44,151 nucleotides of DNA from JANNFX01 sp031380225 (GCA_031380225.1 JANNFX010000119.1:1-44151), one strand, 5' to 3'; positions 33,896 to 42,197 are shown, counted from the stretch's first letter. Made by a program: numbers and translations. The notes: generated by a model not told the origin, from the letters alone.

Positions 33896-35227
33896 GTGAC
33901 GGCGGGGGCTTACGTTCAATCGATTGCGGGCTGCTTGGATGCAGCTATTCCGGGTCATGGCTTAAAGCCGTCTGAGTTTAGTGATTGGCTCGGTCTGACG
34001 GCTGTTGCACTTGAAGATCTCCGCGCCAAACATAAAAGTGGCGCGCTGCCGCTATTGCGGATTACTGCCGAATCCTCCGACATCGATCTGGCTGAAGCCG
34101 CACTTGCGAAGCTCTCGCACGGCGCCAGAATGATCATGTTTTTCGGCACTGGTGGCTCAGGCCTCGGTGGCCAGACATTGGCGCAGCTTGGCGGCTGGGC
34201 ATTGCCCGGCGTCTCGAAAGGTAAACCACACACCCGTCCGCGCACCCGTTTTTACGACAATCTCGATGCCGATACGTTGTCGGGCGCACTTGATGGCCTC
34301 GACTTCGCTGCCACGCGATTTGTGTTCACGTCCAAGTCGGGCGGCACGACAGAAACGCTGGCGCAGGCGATTGCTACTTTGTCCGCCGTAAAGGCTGCGG
34401 GTTTGGCGGCAAAGATTCCTGAACTCTTTCTTGGCATCACCGAACCTGCCAAGGCCGGCACTTCAAATGGCCTTCGGTCGCTATTCAGCAGCTTCGGCAT
34501 TCCAATGCTTGACCACCACACCGGAATCGGTGGGCGGTTTTCGGTCCTGACCAACGTCGGTTTGCTGCCGGCGATGGCACGCGGGCTCGATGCACGGGCC
34601 ATCCGCGCCGGCGCGCAGCGTGTCATCGATGAGATGCTGAACGCTAAAACACCCGCGGATTGCGCGCCTGCTGTCGGCGCAGCGGCTATGACGGCTTTGT
34701 CGTCCGAACTTGGCATTCGCACGCTGGTGATGATGCCCTATTCCGACCGGCTCGGAAAATTTTCAGAATGGTACGTTCAGTTGTGGGCCGAAAGTCTTGG
34801 CAAGGGCGGCGCAGGAACCTGCCCGATCCCCGCACTCGGCCCGGTTGACCAGCACAGCCAATTGCAGTTGTTCATGGATGGCCCGCGCGAAATCGCGATC
34901 ACGATTGTGCGGGCTGGCAATCCGAAGCCGGGCGCCAAACTGGATGCTGATTTGGCGAAGACGGCTGGCGTCGGCTTCATTGGCGGCAAGACCATCAATG
35001 ATATCGTCGAAGCGCAGTCTCATGCGGTCGCGGATGCCCTGACCAAAGCCGGGCGGCCGGTGCGCACGTTTGATGTTGCGCAACTAGACGAGGCCAGTAT
35101 CGGCGCACTGCTGATGCATTTCATGCTCGAGACCATTATTGCCGGGCACCTGATGGACCTCGATCCCTTCGATCAGCCAGCCGTCGAACTGGCCAAGGTG
35201 CTGACGAAGGAGCGGTTGTCGCGTTGA
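33896..35227 (+). CDS. pgi: Glucose-6-phosphate isomerase
   Basis: It interconverts glucose 6-phosphate and fructose 6-phosphate. At 443 residues it is shorter than the ~550-residue enteric enzyme. It keeps the SIS sugar-phosphate sites: FFGTGGSGLGGQTLAQLGG, VFTSKSGGTTETLAQA (ligand loop), GIGGRFSVLTNVGLLPAM with the catalytic region, LGPVDQHSQLQLFMDGP, and GGKTINDIVEAQSHAVADAL near the C-terminus. It starts with GTG at 33896, 3 nt after the M16 gene. A minus-strand gene is convergent downstream. Confidence 0.94.
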   Translation: MTAGAYVQSIAGCLDAAIPGHGLKPSEFSDWLGLTAVALEDLRAKHKSGALPLLRITAESSDIDLAEAALAKLSHGARMIMFFGTGGSGLGGQTLAQLGGWALPGVSKGKPHTRPRTRFYDNLDADTLSGALDGLDFAATRFVFTSKSGGTTETLAQAIATLSAVKAAGLAAKIPELFLGITEPAKAGTSNGLRSLFSSFGIPMLDHHTGIGGRFSVLTNVGLLPAMARGLDARAIRAGAQRVIDEMLNAKTPADCAPAVGAAAMTALSSELGIRTLVMMPYSDRLGKFSEWYVQLWAESLGKGGAGTCPIPALGPVDQHSQLQLFMDGPREIAITIVRAGNPKPGAKLDADLAKTAGVGFIGGKTINDIVEAQSHAVADALTKAGRPVRTFDVAQLDEASIGALLMHFMLETIIAGHLMDLDPFDQPAVELAKVLTKERLSR

Positions 35228-35370
35228 GTGCGGCGTGCGGCGAGGCTTCAGTGAGGTATTGCTTGCCGCCCTATATCTTTAGACCATTTCGCAGGGCGGG
35301 CATTAACTGCAGTGCTGCCTGACCGTTGAAAGTTGGCCCGCGCTCGCCGGCGGCCGCTCGATACGAATGT

Positions 35371-37230
35371 TCACACTGCCACAGTATGAGGCGCGTTCCG
35401 CTTCGTCATCGCCATTGCAACAGCGACAACAAGATTTCGGACATCGCGTCTTGCGTCCAAAGGGAAGACCATGACATCGGTCGCCTTGCGGTTTGCGGCA
35501 CTGGCAGGAAGGGCGGCTAATCCCTCAGCGAGAACGCTTTGCAGGAATTGTTCGTCGGTGTCCTTGCCGACAACGAACACAACACGCTCAATGGGTAACA
35601 CTGCGAGCAAATCGTGGATCTCGAAGACGCAACCTTTGTTTGCAGGTCCGAACCCCCTGAGATCCATTAACACGGCGTCGCTGTTGCGTACGAGATTCTG
35701 TAGGACTAACTTCCAAGTGTCATCATGGCAGAAGAAGTCGGCGACACGATAGCGGCCGTCGGCATCGCGCTCCAATCGAGTCTCCGCAAGGCGTACGTTG
35801 AGTTCGGCCTCGCTCGAGATGAAGCGCCGCGACAGGTGCCCACCGATGAACTCAAGAAACTCGTGTGGCTCGACCGTTGATCCGGCGAGATCAGGACCCG
35901 CAATCATTTGCGTACGGCCGGCAAAACGCCAAGGCTCGCTGAAGGCCTCGAACAGCGTGCGCTTCTCCTTACCGGTAGAGAACACTCTGAGGAGCAGCAG
36001 ATTGGGTGTTTTCACGTCTGCCGCCTGCCGCTTCCAAACGAGTGAATGCCCTGCAACGGCGATAAACTTGTAGAGGAGAAATACCCCGAGCGCGTAGAGC
36101 AGCCAATGGCCGTCGTACCTTGAGAGAGTGGCGCCGCTGGCGATCGCGGCGAAGAGCCAGACCAAGTCGATCGTCAGCGACTGGTCGCTGACGAGGCCCC
36201 TCTCGTAGAGAGTACCCACCCCGCGCTGGAAGAGCCAGCCCGTCAGGCCCGCAATACTAAGTGTGCCAAACGTCAACGCCAAGCGTGCCCAACCAGGGTC
36301 GATGCCGAAGTGTGCCACCCATGCGGTGACGCTCGAGAGGTAAACCTCTTGGATCGACAGGCTCGGGTCACCGATACCTCTGGTGAGTGCAACGAAGCCA
36401 AACATCAATGCACTGGTGAAAGCAAATACCATCGGACCGATTGCACGAATGGGACGTAAGAGAACGAGGTAGTTGTAAATCAACGCCCCGAATGTCGCCG
36501 CCGCGACACCGTCAACGCGCAATCCAGCAAAGAGGTGAGGATATTCTTCGCTCAGCGACTCAGGGGCCACGGTTAAGAGTAGAGCCGCCGCAACGAGAGC
36601 CGCGGAAGTACGCCACGAGAACGATTTCACTAGTGCAGCCGTCAAGACCAGCGGAGCAGCGTTTTGAAGACTAAGGAAGAGCAGACCGGACCACGAAAAC
36701 GGCGTCGCGCCAGCAAGGATATATAGTCCCGACATCGCAACCCCGAAGGTTACGCCAGCAACTGCGTATACGAGGAGGTTCCACCATGGCCCAGCCAATG
36801 CTGACCTTGCGAGCCTCACTGCGGTCTGGTCTGCCGGCTCGCTTGATCCGTGAATGAGTGTGATGGTTGGCGGAAGAGATGTCTTTACCTGTTGATCAGG
36901 CACCGCGTAATCGCGTTGCGGTTGGCTATTGATTGCAGACCGGTGCATCGATCGGCGCACGGCGCCCTTGTAGAGCGCTAGTAGCAAGAACGATAGGATC
37001 AGCGCTGCGAGTGCTGCCATGGCCTGGATGTTATGGATCTGAGCCGCAAAAAATGTAGTTGTCTCTATATTTGACTCGTCCACTTCTCGGCTCCCAGAGG
37101 CCATCTGATTGAATGGAAAGCACCACGTGCGTAAAGTGGAGACTGCATCATAACACGTCTTGGTGACAATAGTTGGCGCGCCCAGCAACGCAAACAGACT
37201 CGGCGCAACTACCACGCTGGAGCTTACCAT
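35371..37230 (-). CDS. Multi-pass membrane protein with C-terminal TIR-like domain, unknown
   Basis: About 619 residues from ATG at 37230. Hydrophobic segments occur near residues 68-88, 148-175, 180-200, 208-222, 250-280, 317-332 and 357-395 (numbered from this start). A soluble domain follows (~411-611): LLLLRVFSTGKEKRTLFEAF, RTQMIAGPDLAGSTVEPHEF, FFCHDDTWKLVLQNLV, SDAVLMDLRGFGPANKGCVF-EI and RVVFVVGKDTDEQFL. The SD-xLMDLRGF...GCVFEI order resembles strand D and helix C of TIR domains, with E537 at the catalytic-Glu position. This is an inference, and I know no characterised member. GTG at 37326 would overlap ychJ by 41 nt; no start has a good ribosome site. Confidence 0.75.
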   Translation of the reverse strand: MVSSSVVVAPSLFALLGAPTIVTKTCYDAVSTLRTWCFPFNQMASGSREVDESNIETTTFFAAQIHNIQAMAALAALILSFLLLALYKGAVRRSMHRSAINSQPQRDYAVPDQQVKTSLPPTITLIHGSSEPADQTAVRLARSALAGPWWNLLVYAVAGVTFGVAMSGLYILAGATPFSWSGLLFLSLQNAAPLVLTAALVKSFSWRTSAALVAAALLLTVAPESLSEEYPHLFAGLRVDGVAAATFGALIYNYLVLLRPIRAIGPMVFAFTSALMFGFVALTRGIGDPSLSIQEVYLSSVTAWVAHFGIDPGWARLALTFGTLSIAGLTGWLFQRGVGTLYERGLVSDQSLTIDLVWLFAAIASGATLSRYDGHWLLYALGVFLLYKFIAVAGHSLVWKRQAADVKTPNLLLLRVFSTGKEKRTLFEAFSEPWRFAGRTQMIAGPDLAGSTVEPHEFLEFIGGHLSRRFISSEAELNVRLAETRLERDADGRYRVADFFCHDDTWKLVLQNLVRNSDAVLMDLRGFGPANKGCVFEIHDLLAVLPIERVVFVVGKDTDEQFLQSVLAEGLAALPASAANRKATDVMVFPLDARRDVRNLVVAVAMAMTKRNAPHTVAV

Positions 37231-37285
37231 TGCCGAAGCTAGAATGAGCTGGCCTCGGCAGTTCGCATGGCCAAATTCAGCCGCC

Positions 37286-37837
37286 TCACCCCGTCCGCCC
37301 GCAACACGTCTTGAACTTTTTGCCACTGCCGCATGGACACGAATCGTTGCGGCCGGGTTTGGTTGGGGTCAGACCCCTCACACCGGTGACGGAGTTTATT
37401 CTGAGGCGATTTTGTGAGGGGTCTGACGCCAGTTTCCGGCGATGACTGTGTCCGTCGCCATCGACATAGTGCCAGTGTCCCTGCTCGTCTTTGCGAAACC
37501 GCGAGATCTCGTGGTGGTCGAAGGTCTCGCCGTTTTGCTCGAATGTGGCCATGAACTCGACGGTTCCGGTGCAATCCGCCGGACCGCCCATCTCGGTCGC
37601 AATCATTTTCAAGCCCTTAAACTGTGCTTCCTCGGCCCATTTTTTTGACGAGGCGGCTTGAAAGTTACCGCGCATTTCTGGGGCGAGCGTCCGGCTCAGG
37701 TAATCGATGTCGCGCCTGGTGTAGGCGACATAGCGTGAACGCATCAACGCTTCGGCCGTGGACGGCATTTTTGAGCCATCCAAATACGGTGCGCAGCAAT
37801 TCTCAAAAGCGCGTTTGGACCCGCATGGACACGTCAT
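37286..37837 (-). CDS. ychJ: YchJ family SEC-C protein carrying an in-frame palindrome
   Basis: A 183-residue protein with a SEC-C zinc motif at each end: CPCGSKRAFENCCAPYLDG at the N-terminus and NDSCPCGSGKKFKTCCGRTG at the C-terminus. An NTF2-like middle contains STAEALMRSRYVAYTRRDID and WHYVDGD. The function of the family is unknown. Residues ~137-157 (ASDPSQNRLR ... VRGLT) are encoded by a palindromic element absent from ordinary YchJ and lie in the linker before the second SEC-C motif. The frame stays open through it. The start at 37837 gives the family-typical MTCPCGS. Confidence 0.9.
   Translation of the reverse strand: MTCPCGSKRAFENCCAPYLDGSKMPSTAEALMRSRYVAYTRRDIDYLSRTLAPEMRGNFQAASSKKWAEEAQFKGLKMIATEMGGPADCTGTVEFMATFEQNGETFDHHEISRFRKDEQGHWHYVDGDGHSHRRKLASDPSQNRLRINSVTGVRGLTPTKPGRNDSCPCGSGKKFKTCCGRTG
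37368..37427. repeat. Palindromic repeat (GGGGTCAGACCCC type) inside ychJ
   Basis: Perfect 15-nt inverted arms, GTCAGACCCCTCACA (37368-37382) and TGTGAGGGGTCTGAC (37413-37427), flank 30 nt. The same GGGGTCAGACCCC core is a common intergenic repeat in proteobacteria. Its 60 nt keep the ychJ frame open. Confidence 0.85.
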
Positions 37838-37893
37838 GGCGATTATCTAGCCGGACGCGCGTCAAAAACTCAACCAAGTATACCGCCGGACAA

Positions 37894-37932
37894 CAAAAAC
37901 CCGCCCAGTCTTGCGACGGAGCGGGGTTTTTG
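37894..37932. terminator. Terminator downstream of bactofilin
   Basis: AAAAACCCGC (37895-37904) and GCGGGGTTTTT (37921-37931) form a stem with A/T flanks on both sides, so it can work in both directions. On the minus strand it ends the bactofilin transcript before ychJ. Confidence 0.8.
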
Positions 37933-37954
37933 ATTGCTTGCGAAATGCAGCAGA

Positions 37955-38530
37955 TTAGTTCGTTTGAGCGACTGACTTCTGCGTTGCAGGGAACGAATTG
38001 ACGTCGAGGTTGGGCTTCAATTCGTTGGCATCTTTCGCGCGGCGGACGCGGCCGTCGAACTGGGCGCCTTCGGCGATCGACAATGCAATGTGATAAATGT
38101 CGCCTTCGACCTGCGCGGTCGGGGTCAAGGTCACGCTGTGTGCTTTGATGGCGCCACGAACACCGCCGCGGACTTCGATCGCTTCAGCCGAGATGGTGCC
38201 GACGACCGAACCTTCTTCGCCGATTACAACTTGGCGGCCATTGATATCGCCGCGAACATCGCCGTCGATCTGCAAGCGGTTCTGCGAAATAATGGTGATC
38301 TTTTCACCAAGGATCGTCAGGTCAGTGCCGATGGTGGACTGGGTCATGACAGCTGCTTGCGCAAACGGCGACGAACGGCCCTGTTGTGACGGCGTAGGCG
38401 ACGAAGACTGCGTCGGAGAGGCGGTTGCCGACAAAATGTTCATGCCGTTCATTGGCGCTGCAGGCACGAGGGCCGGACCACTGACGGGCTTCGGGAGATT
38501 GGAATCGGGAATCGATGTACGTCCAAACAT
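37955..38530 (-). CDS. Bactofilin (polymer-forming cytoskeletal protein)
   Basis: A 191-residue cytoskeletal protein that polymerises without nucleotide and organises cell-shape or stalk machinery. A low-complexity Pro/Ser-rich N-terminus (1-60) precedes the DUF583 beta-helix (~65-165). This has short repeating turns such as STIGTDLTILGEKI, LQIDGDVRGDINGRQVVIGE, VRGGVRGAIKAHSVTLTPTA and VEGDIYHIALSIAEGAQFDG, and the FDGRVRR ending is typical. The C-terminal tail is disordered. It is a single-gene unit closed by a terminator. Confidence 0.93.
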   Translation of the reverse strand: MFGRTSIPDSNLPKPVSGPALVPAAPMNGMNILSATASPTQSSSPTPSQQGRSSPFAQAAVMTQSTIGTDLTILGEKITIISQNRLQIDGDVRGDINGRQVVIGEEGSVVGTISAEAIEVRGGVRGAIKAHSVTLTPTAQVEGDIYHIALSIAEGAQFDGRVRRAKDANELKPNLDVNSFPATQKSVAQTN

Positions 38531-38826
38531 TGTCGCTCTCCTATTAGACTACTGTTACTGGAACTTCGCTTACGCATACGCAACTATATCCTGGGTCCCA
38601 CTTACCAGAGGAGAAATTGTGTCGAGAAGCGTGAGATTCTAAGACGGCGTGTCAAATGCTGTGCATAGTTAATGGGGTGAGCATAAGAGGCGTCTCGTGA
38701 AAATATCATAACTGGCTGATTATTATAAATAAAAGAGGCCGCCTTTGGGGGCGGCCTCCGTGAGATGTGGGAGCATTTACGGCTTTGATTTTTCAGAACC
38801 GTGCCGCGCACAGACAATCAGAGCGA
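38531..38826. other. Non-coding region between bactofilin and the micro-ORF
   Basis: Apart from the minus-strand terminator at 38727-38758 this 296-nt, AT-richer stretch shows no gene. The bactofilin promoter must lie in its left half, but I see no clear -35/-10 pair. Confidence 0.4.
38727..38758 (-). terminator. Rho-independent terminator after the micro-ORF
   Basis: On the minus strand GAGGCCGCC-CCCAAA-GGCGGCCTC (38758-38735) is a perfect 9-bp stem with a 6-nt loop followed by TTTTATTTAT. It lies ~70 nt past the stop of the 21-codon ORF and no other minus-strand gene is closer. Confidence 0.85.
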
Positions 38827-38892
38827 TCAGCGGGTGTTCGCCGCCTGAATTTTAATCGACCCGAACGTCATCACATGGATCTCACAAGACAT
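38827..38892 (-). CDS. Micro-ORF of 21 codons with a near-perfect ribosome site
   Basis: It encodes MSCEIHVMTFGSIKIQAANT plus a final R and stops with TGA. The sequence just upstream is GGAGGTGATCC (38904-38894), an 11-nt complement of the 16S rRNA 3' end, placed 7 nt (from GGAGG) before ATG. An intrinsic terminator follows. The peptide has no signal or membrane segment. I know no family; it may be a functional micropeptide or a leader peptide without a downstream gene. The upstream membrane-protein gene ends 83 nt before it, so it may be the tail of that transcript or have its own promoter. Confidence 0.6.
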   Translation of the reverse strand: MSCEIHVMTFGSIKIQAANTR

Positions 38893-38975
38893 CGGATCAC
38901 CTCCCTTCAGTTGTTAACCGATGCTGCGAACTTTGCACAATTCGCGGCGTTAGAAAAGTGTCTGCTGATGACGGG

Positions 38976-39386
38976 TCAGGGAAGTTCGGTGGCTGTGCGC
39001 CAGAACAACCACGCCCATAAGCCAGCGATTGCTAACGCGCCGAGCGGCAGCAGCTGTCCAGCATTGATGCGCACCATTTCACGGACAATACCAAGTGTTG
39101 GATTTGTAGGGCCGATCGTGAAGTAAGCGACCCAATAGCCAATTTGTATGAGGCCTAGAAAAAGTGCGGGCACGATAAAGACAAATGCCCACGCACGCTT
39201 CCAATCGATTATGTCAAGCCGGTGCCACAACAAGAAGCCGAGTGGCAGTGCCGCTGCGAGCAGTACGGTCGCTAGACCGTAAAAACTGAACCAGCGCGGT
39301 GAGGTGACGAGCCAAAGCACCAGCGCCAGCGCGGCAGCTGCAGCAAAGGCCATTGCCAAATTTTTCCGATATGGCGCTTGGGTCAC
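38976..39386 (-). CDS. Small integral membrane protein, unknown
   Basis: A 136-residue protein with four hydrophobic segments: about residues 10-27 (LAMAFAAAAALALVLWLV), 33-52, 66-92 and 112-130 (LLPLGALAIAGLWAWLFW). The start is GTG at 39386 with GGAAC upstream. No family is recognised. It lies 57 nt downstream of the gpmA stop on the same strand. Confidence 0.7.
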   Translation of the reverse strand: MTQAPYRKNLAMAFAAAAALALVLWLVTSPRWFSFYGLATVLLAAALPLGFLLWHRLDIIDWKRAWAFVFIVPALFLGLIQIGYWVAYFTIGPTNPTLGIVREMVRINAGQLLPLGALAIAGLWAWLFWRTATELP

Positions 39387-39443
39387 TCGTTAGTTCCAAT
39401 AGTCTGGCAGACTCTAAATAACGCGGTTGCTACGTTTTTGTAA

Positions 39444-40127
39444 TCAACCCATGCCGTCGTCACGGCCTTCAGACGGGACAAGGTCTTTGTGAGACTCGAC
39501 GTCGCCGTTGTTGGAAATCGAATAGACGACTGGGGCTGCGGTTGCCAACTCACGTTTCCAGATTTGATCGCCGGTCAGTTTTTCAAGATGCATGATCAGC
39601 GAGCGCAACGAATTGCCATGTGCCACCACCAGTACCGTCCTGCCAGCCCGGATCAACGGCCAGATATCGCTTTGAAAATAGGGCATGACGCGTTCCGAGG
39701 TGTCCTTCAGGCTTTCGCCACCCGGAGGCGCCACGTCATAACTGCGCCGCCAGAGATGCACCATGTCGGCACCAAACTTCTTGGCAGCGTCGTCCTTGTT
39801 GAGGCCAGTTAAAGCACCGTAGTCTCGTTCATTCAATGCTGCGTTACGGGTAATCGGTACTGAGCTCTGATTGAGTTCGGATAAAATAATGTCAAGCGTA
39901 TTTTGTGCGCGCCGCAAATTGCTGGTGAATGCGATATCAAAGTCGAGCTTTTCGTCGCGCAAAACGCGTCCGGCCCAACGGGCTTCGATCAGACCCTTGT
40001 CGGTTAGATCGGGGTCTTTGATGCCCGTGAACACGTTCAACTTGTTCCATTCACTTTGGCCATGTCGCACCAGCACCAGAGTCGTGGTGGACGTGGTATC
40101 ACGGTGTTGTCTTTGTTGATCAGACAT
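39444..40127 (-). CDS. gpmA: 2,3-bisphosphoglycerate-dependent phosphoglycerate mutase
   Basis: It interconverts 3- and 2-phosphoglycerate through a phosphohistidine. The 227-residue protein has the RHG motif LVLVRHGQSEWNKLNVFTGI (catalytic His near residue 21). It has DLTDKGLIEARWAGRVL, NERDYGALTGLNKDD, PPGGESLKDTSERV and VVAHGNSLRSLIMHLEKLTG with the second His. The N-terminus has ~15 extra residues rich in Gln and Thr. ATG at 40127 is preferred to the adjacent TTG at 40130. It begins 14 nt after dapB; a dapB-gpmA order is known from other alphaproteobacteria. Confidence 0.95.
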   Translation of the reverse strand: MSDQQRQHRDTTSTTTLVLVRHGQSEWNKLNVFTGIKDPDLTDKGLIEARWAGRVLRDEKLDFDIAFTSNLRRAQNTLDIILSELNQSSVPITRNAALNERDYGALTGLNKDDAAKKFGADMVHLWRRSYDVAPPGGESLKDTSERVMPYFQSDIWPLIRAGRTVLVVAHGNSLRSLIMHLEKLTGDQIWKRELATAAPVVYSISNNGDVESHKDLVPSEGRDDGMG

Positions 40128-40140
40128 CAAAGCTCAATTC

Positions 40141-40947
40141 CTATAGGCCCAAGACATCGGTCATCGCGTAAAGCCCAGGAGGCTTGCCGCGTCCCCACAG
40201 CGCTGCTTTGACAGCGCCGCGGGCGAAGATGCTGCGATCGCTGGCGCGGTGTGTAAGTTCGATGCGTTCACCGTCAGCAGCGAATATGACAGTGTGATCG
40301 CCAACGACATCGCCGCCCCGCAACGTCGCGAAGCCAATATCGCCGCGCTTGCGTTCGCCAGTATGTCCGTCGCGTGACCGGACCGAATGTGACTTGAGAT
40401 CGATGTTGCGACCAGCGGCGGCGGCGTTGCCGAGCATCAATGCGGTGCCAGACGGCGCATCGACTTTGCGATTGTGGTGCATTTCGACGATTTCGATATC
40501 GAAGTCTTCGTCAAGTGCGGCTGCAATCCGGCGGGTGACAGCGGCTAACAGATTGACACCGAGGCTCATGTTGCCAGCCTTGACGATGGTTGCGTGGCGT
40601 GCGGCAGCTTTGATCGCTGCCTCGTGAATATCATCAAACCCTGTGGTGCCGATGACGTGCACAATGCGGGCATTGGCGGCAAGACTGGCAAAATCTACAG
40701 TTGACTTGGGTGAGGTGAAATCGATCACGGCGTCAGAGCGGGTGAAAAGCTCGATGGCGTCGCTGATGACCGGAGAACCGATTTTGCCGACGCCTGCCAG
40801 TTCTCCGGCATCTAGGCCGATTACAGGCGATCCCGCGATATCTGCGGCGCCTGCAACAACGCAGCCCGGCATCTCATGAACAGCCCGGATCAGGTTGCGG
40901 CCCATACGGCCCGCAGCACCCAGAATGGCGATCCTCATCTCGGTCAT
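40141..40947 (-). CDS. dapB: 4-hydroxy-tetrahydrodipicolinate reductase
   Basis: A lysine and diaminopimelate pathway enzyme using NAD(P)H. The 268-residue protein has MRIAILGAAGRMGRNLIRAV at the N-terminus, VIDFTSPKSTVDFASLAA, VIGTTGFDDI, and EIVEMHHNRKVDAPSGTAL with the catalytic His/Lys. It ends LWGRGKPPGLYAMTDVLGL. ATG at 40947 is used; Met-4 is possible. The supply of diaminopimelate links it to the peptidoglycan genes in this window. Confidence 0.97.
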   Translation of the reverse strand: MTEMRIAILGAAGRMGRNLIRAVHEMPGCVVAGAADIAGSPVIGLDAGELAGVGKIGSPVISDAIELFTRSDAVIDFTSPKSTVDFASLAANARIVHVIGTTGFDDIHEAAIKAAARHATIVKAGNMSLGVNLLAAVTRRIAAALDEDFDIEIVEMHHNRKVDAPSGTALMLGNAAAAGRNIDLKSHSVRSRDGHTGERKRGDIGFATLRGGDVVGDHTVIFAADGERIELTHRASDRSIFARGAVKAALWGRGKPPGLYAMTDVLGL

Positions 40948-41025
40948 TCGGGATTCCCGATCGGCGTTAAAGCGGGCGATATACCAACGGGCATGGAGTC
41001 TAGGAAGTGCGGCACGCGGGTTATA

Positions 41026-41574
41026 CTATTTCTTAGGCCGCGGCGGCGGTTGCTGGTAGCGCTCAATAGCACTTCGGAGCAGGGATTTGGCCTCGTCGAC
41101 GTCGCCCCAGTGGTCGATCTTAACCCACTTTCCGGGCTCCAAGTCTTTGTAATGTTTGAAGAAGTGCTCGATCTGGTCCTTGGTAATGGCGGGCAGATCA
41201 TGAATTGTGAGGATCTTGTCATAGCGCTGCGTCAGCTTGGAGCTCGGCACCGCGATCAGCTTTTCGTCACCGCCGCCGTCATCTTCCATGACCAAGACGC
41301 CGATCGGACGGCAATTCATGTAGGCGCCGGGGATGATTGCACGCGTATTGCAGACCAAGACATCGATGGGGTCACCATCGGCTGATAAGGTATGAGGCAC
41401 GAAGCCGTAATTCCCGGGGTAGCGCATCGGGGTGTAGAGGAAGCGGTCGACAAACAACGTGCCGGCCTCTTTGTCCATTTCATACTTGATTGGCTCGCCG
41501 CCGACTGGGACTTCGATGATGACGTTAATGTCTTCGGGCGGGTTCTTTCCGACCGGAATGGCGTCAATGCGCAT
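41026..41574 (-). CDS. ppa: Inorganic pyrophosphatase (family I)
   Basis: It hydrolyses pyrophosphate and so drives biosynthetic reactions. The 182-residue length is usual. Active-site segments are IEVPVGGEPIKYEMDKEAG, YPGNYGFVPHT, and the signature DGDPIDVLV with the metal-binding aspartates, then KDLEPGKWVKIDHWGDVDEA. It is a separate gene 78 nt upstream of dapB. Confidence 0.98.
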   Translation of the reverse strand: MRIDAIPVGKNPPEDINVIIEVPVGGEPIKYEMDKEAGTLFVDRFLYTPMRYPGNYGFVPHTLSADGDPIDVLVCNTRAIIPGAYMNCRPIGVLVMEDDGGGDEKLIAVPSSKLTQRYDKILTIHDLPAITKDQIEHFFKHYKDLEPGKWVKIDHWGDVDEAKSLLRSAIERYQQPPPRPKK

Positions 41575-41687
41575 GAAAGCACCCTGGCTTTTAATCGGTT
41601 GTTTCGATGATCAGGTTGGTCTTGCTTGAGGGAAAAAAAGTCGTCGCTTGCTGTTGCAGCGCCAGTCTAGAAACTGCAGTTGGTGGA

Positions 41688-42197
41688 TCAACCCCAGCCG
41701 AACGCCACTTTTTCCAGGTTCTTTCCGCCCATCCGTTCGATCGTCTTGGCGACGGGGCGGCCGCCACGGCTCCAATAGAACTGCTGCGCCTGTTCGTTGT
41801 CGGCCAAGGCCCAAACGATAAGTCCTTTCAAACCACGCTCATCAAGTGCACTGCGGCTGGCTTCGAATAGATATTCTCCGAAGCCGAGACCTTGATACGA
41901 CGGCGCAAGGTAAAGTTCGTAAATCTCGCCTTTCAAAGGGCCTGGAGCGCGGGCGGCACCGAACGTAGCGTAGCCGGCAGGCTTATCGGAAAATGTGAGT
42001 ATAAGGGGGGCGTCGCTGGTTCGAACGGCGCGCACCCACCAGTCGCGGCCACGCCTTAGAACGATGGATTCAAGCGAAGTGTGTGGAATAATGCCGCTAT
42101 AGGCGTTCCGCCACGAGCAGGCGAACACGTCAGCCAAGGCAGCAGCATCGGCTGGCTTGGCCTTGCGTACGCGTAATTCTGTACTCGAACCCAACAT
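41688..42197 (-). CDS. GNAT family N-acetyltransferase
   Basis: A 169-residue acetyl-CoA-dependent transferase. The N-terminal part reads RVRKAKPADAAALADVFACS. Motif A is EIYELYLAPSYQGLGFGEYL with the QGLGFG acetyl-CoA loop (~93-108), followed by VWALADNEQAQQFYWSRGGR, the typical motif B. The substrate is unknown. It stands alone between ppa and the phasin. Confidence 0.92.
   Translation of the reverse strand: MLGSSTELRVRKAKPADAAALADVFACSWRNAYSGIIPHTSLESIVLRRGRDWWVRAVRTSDAPLILTFSDKPAGYATFGAARAPGPLKGEIYELYLAPSYQGLGFGEYLFEASRSALDERGLKGLIVWALADNEQAQQFYWSRGGRPVAKTIERMGGKNLEKVAFGWG

Noticed and set aside
37231..37326. Longer start (GTG 37326) for the membrane/TIR-like protein
   Set aside because: The added 32 residues mostly mirror the end of ychJ in another frame and look non-coding, although the ATG 37230 lacks a good ribosome site as well.
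38767..39126. 119-codon plus-strand ORF opposite the micro-ORF and membrane protein
   Set aside because: No ribosome site or domain; the minus strand has better coding evidence on both sides.
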